A DNA stretch of 64,000 nucleotides from Desulfovibrio sp. 86 (GTDB lineage Bacteria > Desulfobacterota > Desulfovibrionia > Desulfovibrionales > Desulfovibrionaceae). The position numbers were made by a program, and so were the translations under genes. The notes below the pieces were generated by a model. It did no database searches. It was given only the letters and a program-made list of their open reading frames with translations, and was not told where the DNA came from. Positions within the stretch are counted from its first letter, which is position 1, and each line of letters starts with the position of its first letter. Location: assembly GCF_902702915.1 (NCBI RefSeq), contig NZ_LR738849.1, forward strand, positions 2,620,001 to 2,684,000. The letters are read 5' to 3'. Below, piece by piece: positions 26,493 to 33,769 of this stretch.

Positions 26493-26798
26493 ATGTACAC
26501 ACGTTTTGGCACGACAGAAGAAATGGTCATCCAGACTGTTGAAGAAAACAACGCAACCTTTCTGCTGGCCATCGACAGCACCGGCCTGTATATGACGACG
26601 CCCAATTACGTGGGCAAACAACTTGCCGATACCAATCGATACAGCGCCGCGCGCCAGAATGTTAACGAGAGGCTGCGCGCCCTGGGGTTGAATCCCGAAG
26701 AACTGTGGGCCAACAACCAGAATCTTATCAAGAGCGAAACCGTGTCCGCCAAGAAGGTCAACCCGCTCAAGGCTTCCAAGCGCGGTTCCAAGGCCTAG
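26493..26798 (+). CDS. conserved-looking small soluble protein, function unknown
   Basis: This 101-residue protein has no signal or membrane segment. It starts MYTRFGTTEEMVIQTVEENN, has a mixed alpha/beta central region (FLLAIDSTGLYMTTPNYVGK) and a basic tail (VSAKKVNPLKASKRGSKA) that could bind nucleic acid. AAGGAG lies seven bases upstream of the ATG at 26493; the longer in-frame start at 26460 has no such site. It is isolated between repeat arrays, and its family is not recognised. Confidence 0.65.
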   Translation: MYTRFGTTEEMVIQTVEENNATFLLAIDSTGLYMTTPNYVGKQLADTNRYSAARQNVNERLRALGLNPEELWANNQNLIKSETVSAKKVNPLKASKRGSKA

Positions 26799-26816
26799 GC
26801 AATTTTGGTTTGAGCT

Positions 26817-26838
26817 GCTTTGTGGGGGAGGGCCCCTA
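26817..26838. repeat. half copy of G-rich repeat, family C
   Basis: CTTTGTGGGGGAGGGCCCCTAC matches one arm of the family C hairpin and is interrupted directly by the start of a family A palindrome, as if A inserted into C. Confidence 0.5.
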
Positions 26839-26839
26839 C

Positions 26840-26990
26840 GGAAACGCTGATTTATTCCGTTTGGCGGACTTGCTTCACTTTTTTTGAAACAGTCGAGGAC
26901 GAAAGAGTCCACTCCTGCTTCAAAAAAAGATCGCGCCTTGCCAAGCGAAATAACTGCGCGTTTCCAGGAGGCTCTTTAATCCGTGCTTCT
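26840..26990. repeat. long palindromic intergenic repeat, family A copy 2
   Basis: It starts GGAAACGCTGATTTATTCCG and ends GCTCTTTAATCCGTGCTTC. The inner arms CACTTTTTTTGAAACAG and CTGCTTCAAAAAAAG, and the central GGAC...GTCC, are nearly identical to copies 3 and 4. Confidence 0.85.
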
Positions 26991-27002
26991 CTTTTGCACA
27001 TA

Positions 27003-27032
27003 AAAAGGCGGGTTCGTACGAACCCGCCTTTT
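27003..27032. terminator. bidirectional intrinsic terminator
   Basis: A perfect palindrome, AAAAGGCGGGTTCG then TA then CGAACCCGCCTTTT, has A and T runs at its ends, so it can stop transcription from either side. It probably serves the small gene at 26493. Confidence 0.8.
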
Positions 27033-27164
27033 GCGTGATATAGAAGTGGGTTCACTTCTTATAGAGAGCCGACAGCCTTCATGATGGCGTGATGTCCGGG
27101 AGGCGCATTTTTATGGCTGCACTCAGGAACAGGTGGCTTACCTGTTGCCGACTGACGTATGAAT

Positions 27165-27275
27165 AAAAGTTTTAGGGGGTGGGGGTGTGGGGGAGGAGAC
27201 TCTTTTACAAAAGGGTCCCTCCCCCACAAAACATCATCCACAACGTTACAAAAGGGTCCCACCCCCACAAAACAC
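27165..27275. repeat. G-rich hairpin repeat, family C copy 2 with a second partial hairpin
   Basis: AAAGTTTTAGGGGGTGGGGG is followed by GTGGGGGAGGAGACTC and the complementary GGGTCCCTCCCCCAC. A further GGGTCCCACCCCCAC arm follows at about 27253. It lies 30 bp beyond the stop of the minus-strand reductase gene and could act as its terminator. Confidence 0.7.
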
Positions 27276-27305
27276 TATCCATAACCCTCCAACTCTACAA
27301 AACAA

Positions 27306-28403
27306 CTATACAAACAGGGTTTTCAGTTTGTGCGGTTGGCAGCGCAGATATTGCGAGGGTGCATCGGCAATGGACGCGCCAAGGGCTGCCGCCGCATGCC
27401 AGGGCCAGCGGGGGTCGTACAGCATGGCGCGGCCGATGGCCACCATGTCGGCCTGTCCGCTGACAATAATGCCCGAAGCCAGTTCAGGTTCGGTAATGAG
27501 CCCGACGGCAATGACGGGCAGGGTTGTGACCGCCTGCTTGATGGCCTGGGCAAAGCCGACCTGATAACCGGGGGCCAGGTTGATCTGCTGATCCGGCGAA
27601 AGTCCGCCACCGGACACGTGAATGTAGGCTGCCCCGGCCTTTTCAAGTTCCTGCGCCAGGATGGCGCACTCCGCCACATCCCATCCGCCGGGGACAAAGT
27701 CCGAGCCCGAAACGCGCATGCCGACGGGAACGCTGGCGGGCAGGGCCTTGCGCACAGCCGCGAACACACGCAGGGGAAAGCGCATTCTGTTTTCCAGGCT
27801 GCCGCCGTAGGCATCGTCCCTTTTGTTGGACAGGGGCGAGAGAAACTCGTGCAGCAGATAGCCGTGGGCCGCATGCAGTTCAATGGCCTTGTAGCCCGCG
27901 CGAACGGCGCGCTGCGCGGTTGCCACAAAGGCTTCCAGCAGGCGGTCGATGTCGGCCTCGGTGAGCGCCAGGGGCGTTTGCGAGGCAGCGTCAAAGGGCA
28001 GCGCGGAGGGCGCGTACACGGGCCAGCCGCCATCCTGCGGGGTGATGGGGCCGCGTCCTTCCCATGGGCGGCCTGTGGAGCCCTTGCGGCCTGCGTGTCC
28101 TATCTGAACGGCCACAGGTATGGAGGAAAATGTGCCGATAAATTCCAGCATGCGGCGGTGCAGGTCTTCCTGCTCGTCGTTCCACAGACCCAGGTCCCCC
28201 TGAGAGATTCTGCCCTCAGGCTCCACGGCGGTGGCTTCGACAATAAGCAGGCCTGCGCCCGAAACGGCCAAATTACCGTAGTGCATATGGTGCCACTGCG
28301 TCGGGCGTCCTTCATCCGCGGAGTATTGGTCCATGGGGGGAATAACGATACGGTTGGCGAGCATGAGCCCGCCGAGAGTGATGGGAGAGAAAAGGGTATT
28401 CAT
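27306..28403 (-). CDS. NADH:flavin oxidoreductase, Old Yellow Enzyme family (YqjM-like)
   Basis: This 365-residue FMN-dependent TIM barrel begins MNTLFSPITLGGLMLANRIV and has PPMDQYSADEG, HAGRKGS, the active-site IELHAAHGYLLHEFLSPLSNKRDD signature, and the FMN phosphate region PVIAVGLITEPELASGIIVSGQADMVAIGRAMLYDPRW. Members reduce activated C=C bonds (enoates) or act as NADPH dehydrogenases; the thermophilic-like YqjM branch is the closest by motif. The start at 28403 has AGGAG six bases upstream, and the longer frame to 28490 is unsupported. It is monocistronic. Confidence 0.92.
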   Translation of the reverse strand: MNTLFSPITLGGLMLANRIVIPPMDQYSADEGRPTQWHHMHYGNLAVSGAGLLIVEATAVEPEGRISQGDLGLWNDEQEDLHRRMLEFIGTFSSIPVAVQIGHAGRKGSTGRPWEGRGPITPQDGGWPVYAPSALPFDAASQTPLALTEADIDRLLEAFVATAQRAVRAGYKAIELHAAHGYLLHEFLSPLSNKRDDAYGGSLENRMRFPLRVFAAVRKALPASVPVGMRVSGSDFVPGGWDVAECAILAQELEKAGAAYIHVSGGGLSPDQQINLAPGYQVGFAQAIKQAVTTLPVIAVGLITEPELASGIIVSGQADMVAIGRAMLYDPRWPWHAAAALGASIADAPSQYLRCQPHKLKTLFV

Positions 28404-29183
28404 GCAGACTCCTGCCTTACGGCTACGAGGCCGTAAATGCGTTGTCCCTGGCTCTTCCGTGTCTGGTACAGCCAGGGTAAACAGGCGCACGCCCGCTGTC
28501 GCGGGTCAATGCGGTTTCAGTATGCGCTCAGGCCCTGCCCAGGGCAAGTGCGACGCCAGGCTGCCTGTGGACGCGGATTTTTGCAGCAGGGTCAAAGAGT
28601 TACGCTGCTGCAGGATCTGAATGCGTCACGTTGCAGGCGTTTTGTGCGTGGCATGTTTCAGGGACGCTACGGGATTTCTTTTGCACCTTGTTTGTAATGG
28701 TGGTATACTAGCTAAAATTATTTGCGATTGTGTCAAGCCCGCAAAACGCTAAAGGTGGATGTCATTGGCGGTGGCATGTCGGCTACGCCAGGCTGCTATA
28801 CCAGGCAGCTACGCCAAGTGCCACGGCGGCTTGTTGTAAACAGATATGCGGCTACGGACGCTTGCGCCCGCACGACGCCAACGGAGGCTTGCGTTAAGCA
28901 GCACTTGGGGGCCGTCGCAGAAACGGGGGAAGAAGGGGCGCGCCTTCTTCCCCCGCAGCTATTTGAACCCCACAGATATTTCAGGCCTGCCGCTATTTCT
29001 GCCTTGTCGCCCGCCGCTCGATAACTCTGGCGGGAAGCCACCGGGAAACTCTTTGCCTGTGCCCTTTGATGGCCTATTCCCTGCGGTTGACAGCCCCACC
29101 AGCGGTGTTGCGTCTCGCGCACGGAGGCCTTTGCCCCCCCCAAAAAAAAATATCTTGTAATTTCAGTCAATGAGCTGTGTTGC
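28404..29183. other. intergenic region, no gene supported
   Basis: The gap to the next gene is about 1 kb. The minus strand has TTGACA at 28736-28731, with TAGTAT 20 bp downstream, a spacing too long for a confident promoter. Around 28775-28840 there is a short imperfect repeat of GGCTACGCCAGGC-like units. Reading frames on both strands are short, Pro/Arg-rich and lack ribosome sites. Confidence 0.35.
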
Positions 29184-29218
29184 AAAAAAGCACTGCCACA
29201 AAGCGGGCAGTGCTTTTT
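29184..29218. terminator. bidirectional intrinsic terminator
   Basis: AAAAAGCACTGCC and GGGCAGTGCTTTTT form a strong stem with a 7-nt loop, with A and T runs on the two sides. It probably backs up termination of the minus-strand gene ending at 29403, since no plus-strand gene is seen upstream. Confidence 0.8.
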
Positions 29219-29320
29219 GCTTATGGGCTGCGCAATGACCGCCGCCAGAATAATTCCGTGTGGAAATTGCTCTGGTGGCTGCGTGAACAGACGCCCGCCG
29301 CGCTAACATAATATACCAAG

Positions 29321-29382
29321 AGTTTTAGGGGGTGGGGGTGTGGGGGAGGAGACCCTTTTGCAAAAGGGTCCCTCCCCCACAA
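29321..29382. repeat. G-rich hairpin repeat, family C copy 3
   Basis: AGTTTTAGGGGGTGGGGGTG is followed by GGGGGAGGAGACCC, TTTTGCAAAA and GGGTCCCTCCCCCAC. It ends 20 bp from the stop of the minus-strand gene at 29403 and may double as its terminator. Confidence 0.8.
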
Positions 29383-29402
29383 GGTCTTTCAAAAAAACTG
29401 TT

Positions 29403-29909
29403 CTAGCCTTTATTGGCGGCGTTCTGGGCGGCGCTGAGCGCAGCCTGGAGGCGGCTTTCATCTTCATGCGACAGTGAAGACTGAATGATTTCACCGCCGG
29501 AACCGCGCAGTTCGGCCAGCACCTTGTCGGTAATTTCAGAATCCACCAGCACGAAGAGCGCTGACGAACCCGGCTTGAGCTTTTCGCCAAGCTGCTTCAT
29601 GAAATCGTCGTTGATGCCCACATCGCTCAGCGCGCCGCCCACAGCGCCCGCGCCCGCGCCCACCACCAGGCCCAGCAGGGGATTCAGAAAGATCAGGCCG
29701 ATAAGGGTTCCCCAGAAGCCGCCGCTCAGTGCGCCGGTGGCCGTGAGGTTGAAAAGCTGATGCAGCTTGACCTTGCCGTCCTGTTTACGGATCACTACCA
29801 CCGCGTCTTCGAGGTCCACAAGGTAGGATTTCTGCATCTTCAAAAACTTAACGCGTTCTTCACTGGCCTGGGTTTCGTTGGGATAGGCTACAGCAATAAG
29901 TGTACGCAT
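29403..29909 (-). CDS. DUF1269-like membrane protein
   Basis: This 168-residue protein has an N-terminal alpha/beta part (MRTLIAVAYPNETQASEERVKF, then DAVVVIRKQDGKVKLHQLFNL), a glycine-rich double membrane hairpin (about residues 60-92, GALSGGFWGTLIGLIFLNPLLGLVVGAGAGAVGGALSD) and a C-terminal domain with LFVLVDSEITDKVLAELRGSGGEIIQSSLS. This layout is that of the DUF1269 family, whose function is unknown. AAGGAG lies five bases upstream of the start at 29909. It is monocistronic. Confidence 0.8.
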   Translation of the reverse strand: MRTLIAVAYPNETQASEERVKFLKMQKSYLVDLEDAVVVIRKQDGKVKLHQLFNLTATGALSGGFWGTLIGLIFLNPLLGLVVGAGAGAVGGALSDVGINDDFMKQLGEKLKPGSSALFVLVDSEITDKVLAELRGSGGEIIQSSLSHEDESRLQAALSAAQNAANKG

Positions 29910-30088
29910 GAATGCTCCTTGGTTGTCAACGTCGCCGCGCAAAAGGCGCAGCAGTAAGCAATCATTATGATAATTAATGATTATGGTTAGTAGTGTACCC
30001 CGACCCGCGAGGCAAGGCAACCGTAAGCGCCGGAGGCCGCCTTGGGTGCGCCTGTGGTGCCTAGGGGCCGCCTTGGGCGAGCCTGGGA

Positions 30089-30958
30089 CTACAGTTTGTT
30101 CACAGGCAGCTTCACGTACTGGATGCCGTTGACCGCAGCGCCGAATCTGCCGGTGCGCATGTTGGCCTGGATGGACGGCAACAACAGGGCGGGCACGGCT
30201 TTGCCTGTGTCATCGGCCTTGCGCTGCGCGACGAAGCTGTTTTTATCAATACCGGTATGCAACCTGATGTTTTTTGATTTCTGTTCGCCGACGGTGGTCA
30301 TGCACTCGGGGCCGCGCGTGCCTTCAGGCGGATAGTCGTGCCCCACATAGATGCGGTAGTGATCGGGCAGGGCAAAGAGCTTGCGCGACGAATCGTAGGA
30401 ATCCTCGGCGCTGCCGTTGGGGAAGTCGCAACGGCCCGAGCCGACGTCCGGCAAAAAGATGGTGTCGCCCACAAAGACGGTGTCTTCAATGATGTAGGTC
30501 GTGTCCGCCGGGGTGTGCCCAGGTGTGTGGATCATTCTGGCCTTGAGATCGGCTATGGTGAATTCTTCATTATTGTCAAATAGATAGTCGAAGTCTGAAC
30601 CATCGGCGGGGGTGTCGGCGGCCGTCTGAAAAATGGGAACCCAGGTGCTGATAATGTCCAGAATATGCTTGCTGATGGCAATTTTACCGCCCAGTTTTTC
30701 CTTGATGTAGCTGGCGGCGGTAAGGTGGTCGGCGTGGATGTGGGTTTCAAGAATCCACTCAACCTGCAACTGTTTCTGTTGCACAAAGGCGATGACGGCG
30801 TCGGCGGACATAGTGGTCGTGCGGCTTGAGGGCATGTCGTAATCAAGAACGCTGTCAATGATGGCGCAACGCTTTTGGGTATCTGTATCGGACCAGACCA
30901 CGTAGGTCCAGGTAGCGGTAATGGGATCAAAGAATCCGCGCACATTAGGTGCAGCCAT
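30089..30958 (-). CDS. metallo-beta-lactamase fold hydrolase, persulfide-dioxygenase/glyoxalase II-like
   Basis: This 289-residue protein has the full metal-binding set of the fold: THIHADHL (HxHxDH), HTPGHTP, VGDTIF and GHDYPPEG. It has the ETHE1/Blh-type opening (FFDPITATWTYVVWSDTDTQKRCAIIDSVLDYD). The rhodanese gene upstream on the same strand suggests sulfane-sulfur handling (persulfide oxidation or glutathione-like thioester hydrolysis), though O2-dependent dioxygenation would be unusual for an anaerobe and the reaction is uncertain. AAGGAG precedes the start at 30958. A longer reading frame upstream overlaps the rhodanese gene and is rejected. Confidence 0.85.
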   Translation of the reverse strand: MAAPNVRGFFDPITATWTYVVWSDTDTQKRCAIIDSVLDYDMPSSRTTTMSADAVIAFVQQKQLQVEWILETHIHADHLTAASYIKEKLGGKIAISKHILDIISTWVPIFQTAADTPADGSDFDYLFDNNEEFTIADLKARMIHTPGHTPADTTYIIEDTVFVGDTIFLPDVGSGRCDFPNGSAEDSYDSSRKLFALPDHYRIYVGHDYPPEGTRGPECMTTVGEQKSKNIRLHTGIDKNSFVAQRKADDTGKAVPALLLPSIQANMRTGRFGAAVNGIQYVKLPVNKL

Positions 30959-31074
30959 GGTAAACTCCTTGGGCATCGGCGGTACTTTGCCGGAACGGGA
31001 ACGTTTGAGTGACCTTGCAGACAGGGGCTTTATGCCGGTCTGCCAACTGCCGGAGAAAGGGCGTGGGCTCCCGC

Positions 31075-31701
31075 CTACTGGCAGCTCGCGCCGGGGCTTT
31101 TGCCGCCCTTGCTGCCGCCGATGGCGCATGTGCCGCCACTGGAGCACGAAGCCCCCTGCCGGTTCCACGGCGCATACATGAGCAGCATGGCCATGCCGCA
31201 CCAGTTGGTGAGGCCCGAAACGGTCAGCCCCGCGCCGACAAACAGCGCTCCAAGATAGAAGGCCCCATGGACAAAGAAGCCCATCAGCACAAAGAACAGG
31301 ATAAGGAGTCCCGCCGCGAGGCGCACCTGCTTTTCCAGCGAAGGAACAGAACCACTGGTTGCGGCAGGGGCCGCGCCCACGGTGGCGAATCCTTCTTTCT
31401 GGCAGGCGTCCAGGCCGCCCTCAAGAAAACGGACATTGTTGAAGCCGGATTCGGCGAATTTTTCAGCGGCGGTTTTGGCGCGCGAGCCAGAGTGGCACAA
31501 CGTGATAATGGGCGTATCGGCGAGCACGCCGTTGCGCAGGGCCGTATCGCGCGGGGCCAGGTCCAGCAGAGGAGCAAGGGCCGTTGGCATGGCCAGGCGT
31601 TTTTCAGCGTATTCCATAGGCGTGCGCACATCCACAATGAGCGTCTGTCGCAGGTCCATGCTGTGCAGCTCTTTTGCGGTGATGCTTTGAACAGTAGACA
31701 T
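31075..31701 (-). CDS. membrane-anchored rhodanese (YgaP-like: rhodanese plus DUF2892)
   Basis: This 208-residue protein has an N-terminal rhodanese domain (VDVRTPMEYAEKRL) with the active-site Cys in LCHSGSRAKTAAEKF. After a linker, a two-segment membrane region (VRLAAGLLILFFVLMGFFV and LGALFVGAGLTVSGLTNWCGMAMLLMYAPW) matches the YgaP/DUF2892 type. The C-terminus is Cys/Gly/Ser-rich (CSSGGTCAIGGSKGG) and could carry thiols. It would transfer sulfane sulfur at the membrane. AAAGGAGATG precedes the ATG. The metallo-hydrolase follows 116 bp downstream. Confidence 0.88.
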   Translation of the reverse strand: MSTVQSITAKELHSMDLRQTLIVDVRTPMEYAEKRLAMPTALAPLLDLAPRDTALRNGVLADTPIITLCHSGSRAKTAAEKFAESGFNNVRFLEGGLDACQKEGFATVGAAPAATSGSVPSLEKQVRLAAGLLILFFVLMGFFVHGAFYLGALFVGAGLTVSGLTNWCGMAMLLMYAPWNRQGASCSSGGTCAIGGSKGGKSPGASCQ

Positions 31702-31789
31702 ATCATCTCCTTTGACGATTATGCCGGGATGTATGTGGCGTGAAGGGGTTTCAGGATAAGGCAGAGAGGTTTTTCGAGGTAGTATCCTT

Positions 31790-32031
31790 TAGAGCATTTT
31801 CGCATTGAGAATATTCATTCTCAATGCTTCCAAGACGCTCGCTTCGGCGCATAACAGCACAAATAAATAGCGGTGCTGTCTTCATCCGTAGCGATGCTGT
31901 CCTGCCCCGTAAGGCGGTTCCCGCCAACGGTTCAGGCAAGCCCTGCGGGCAACGGCTGAAGCTGCGCTTACGTCTCTGCGGCGGGCGTCTGCTTTCGCAT
32001 CCGCCAAGGCAATTTCAAAGTGAAATTGCTC
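31790..32031. repeat. composite intergenic repeat, family D copy 1
   Basis: It is bounded by two palindromes, GCATTGAGAAT with ATTCTCAATGC (31802-31827) and GCAATTTCA AAG TGAAATTGC (32009-32029). The interior has CTCTGCGGCGGGCGTCTGC, which recurs in opposite orientation at 50695-50715, and CCTGCCCCGTAAGGCGG, which recurs inverted at 25908. No gene is supported between 31702 and 32360. Confidence 0.7.
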
Positions 32032-32359
32032 TAAATATAGTGATATAGTTTGCACGGGATTGCAACAGCGGTACGGACTGTTCTTCATGTGAAGAAAATG
32101 GCGTACCGCAGTGGCGGCATGATTGTCCCATTTTACAATAAATAAATTGTAATATCGAGTTGTAAAGTATGATTTGAAGCGATACCGCTTTGAACCATTC
32201 GGCGAGCGCGGGAAGAGACATTGGGCTTCGGCCGTGCGGACAGCGGGAACGGCGCAGCGCCAGACAGGCAGCGCTGCGGGAGTTTGCGGGGAGCACGCGT
32301 ACGTGCGCGAGGGCGGGCGAGACGGGGCGGCGGGGTCCGCGCCTCCAGGGGCAGTCTGT

Positions 32360-33613
32360 CTACGTGATCTGTGCGCGTTCACGCATGGCCATGCGCAGCC
32401 TGTCGGCCAGCATGCAGCAGCCGCACAAGAATACGGAAATGGCGGTGGCCGTGAACACGCCCCTGTAGCCAAAGCCCGCGTTGACCACCATGCCGCCAAT
32501 GAGCGGGGCCAGCATGCCGCTGGCGTCAAAGGTCGCCATCATCACGTTGGAGTTGATGGAGCGCGTGGACGGCGTGGAACGATCGTACACGGCGGCGGCC
32601 AGCAGCGGGTAGAGCAGCCCGAGACCAAGGCCGTACAGGCATGTGAGGGGCACAAAGGCCCACAGCGGCCCCCAGGCCAGCCCCAGCATGCAGAACGTCA
32701 GCACAAGGCTGCACAGGAGCGTCACCCGGTAGCGGGGCAGCGCGTCCAGCCTGTTGCTGCCCGCAAGGCGCACCAGAATGATGGTGATGGTGTACACGGA
32801 AAAGAACCATGCAGGGTGCGCGCCCGTGACCGCACACAGGCCCTTGATGAAAAATATGGCCAGGATGGTCATGATGCTGAAGGTCAGACAGGCCATATAG
32901 ACGAAGAACAGGCCGGAATGGCTTACGGACTGCCACAGCGCCCGGCGGGAAACGCCGCCGCAGTCCTCGGAGGACATTTCGGGCGTTTTCAGGCGGGGGG
33001 CCAGGGGAATGAGCATGAGCAGCGAGGGCAGGCCCAGCAGGGCGGAAACGGCAAAAAGGCCCGACTCGCCGCCCAGGAGGGGCAGGAGCGGTTCCGCCGC
33101 AGCGGGTATGATGGAATAGGGCAGCAGCATGGTGAGCGAAAAGATGGCAAAGCCTCGGGCGCTTTGCCCCCTGGGGATGCAGCTTACCAGCACGGCCACG
33201 GTGCAGCTTGAAAAAACGGCCAGGGCAATGCCCTGCACAATGCGCAGTATCCAGATCAGGCCGATGACGTGCGGGCCGCCCACATGCGCATAAGCCAGCA
33301 TGACGCAGCTTGACACGAGGATGGAAAGGGTCATGGCCATGAGCTTGCCGCGCCGCAGCAGAAACACGCTGGCCAGCGGGCGGAACAGCAATACCATGGC
33401 AAACATTGACGACAACAGCACGCCGCGCCAGTTGGGGCTGATGGTCATGGCCTCGAGCCACTGCTCAAAGCAGTAGAAAACGGCGATAAAGCTGTTGCAG
33501 AACATGGTCATGCAAAACAGCAGAATAAAATCACGGCTCAAAAGCGTTTGCGGCGGCTCCGGGGATACGGGGCGGCACTCGGGCGGCAGGGGCGAAGCGG
33601 CAACGGACGGCAT
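32360..33613 (-). CDS. major facilitator superfamily transporter
   Basis: This 417-residue protein has about 12 predicted membrane segments in two six-segment halves. The loop after segment 2 carries the MFS-type basic motif (RPLASVFLLRRGKLMAMTLSILV), and segment 5 is glycine- and proline-containing as in drug/sugar exporters. GAGG lies five bases upstream of the start at 33613. The substrate is unknown. It is transcribed alone, downstream of a family E repeat that separates it from the PEP-synthase-like gene. Confidence 0.85.
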   Translation of the reverse strand: MPSVAASPLPPECRPVSPEPPQTLLSRDFILLFCMTMFCNSFIAVFYCFEQWLEAMTISPNWRGVLLSSMFAMVLLFRPLASVFLLRRGKLMAMTLSILVSSCVMLAYAHVGGPHVIGLIWILRIVQGIALAVFSSCTVAVLVSCIPRGQSARGFAIFSLTMLLPYSIIPAAAEPLLPLLGGESGLFAVSALLGLPSLLMLIPLAPRLKTPEMSSEDCGGVSRRALWQSVSHSGLFFVYMACLTFSIMTILAIFFIKGLCAVTGAHPAWFFSVYTITIILVRLAGSNRLDALPRYRVTLLCSLVLTFCMLGLAWGPLWAFVPLTCLYGLGLGLLYPLLAAAVYDRSTPSTRSINSNVMMATFDASGMLAPLIGGMVVNAGFGYRGVFTATAISVFLCGCCMLADRLRMAMRERAQIT

Positions 33614-33692
33614 GGGGCCTCAACGGGTTTATGTCGCGACCGCCGCAGCCACAGGCTGTTGGCGGCTGCTTCGGGTGAAGCTGCGACGAGAC

Positions 33693-33769
33693 CAGATTAC
33701 CTTTGAAATGTTTTACATTTCAAATTGTCATTCTGCCGAAACATGCGATTTGCGGTAGAATCTGCTCTA
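33693..33769. repeat. dispersed intergenic repeat, family E copy 2
   Basis: CAGATTACCTTTGAAATG, ACATTTCAAATTGTCATTC and AACATGCGATTTGCGG match 25747-25830 almost base for base. It overlaps the stop codon of the minus-strand gene ending at 33767. Confidence 0.7.

Noticed and set aside
27330..28436. A 368-codon plus-strand frame opposite the Old Yellow Enzyme gene
   Set aside because: Antisense shadow of a gene with clear FMN-barrel motifs.
28731..28736. TTGACA on the minus strand upstream of the Old Yellow Enzyme gene
   Set aside because: The only -10-like hexamer is 20 bp away and the gene starts 330 bp downstream, so a promoter was not called.
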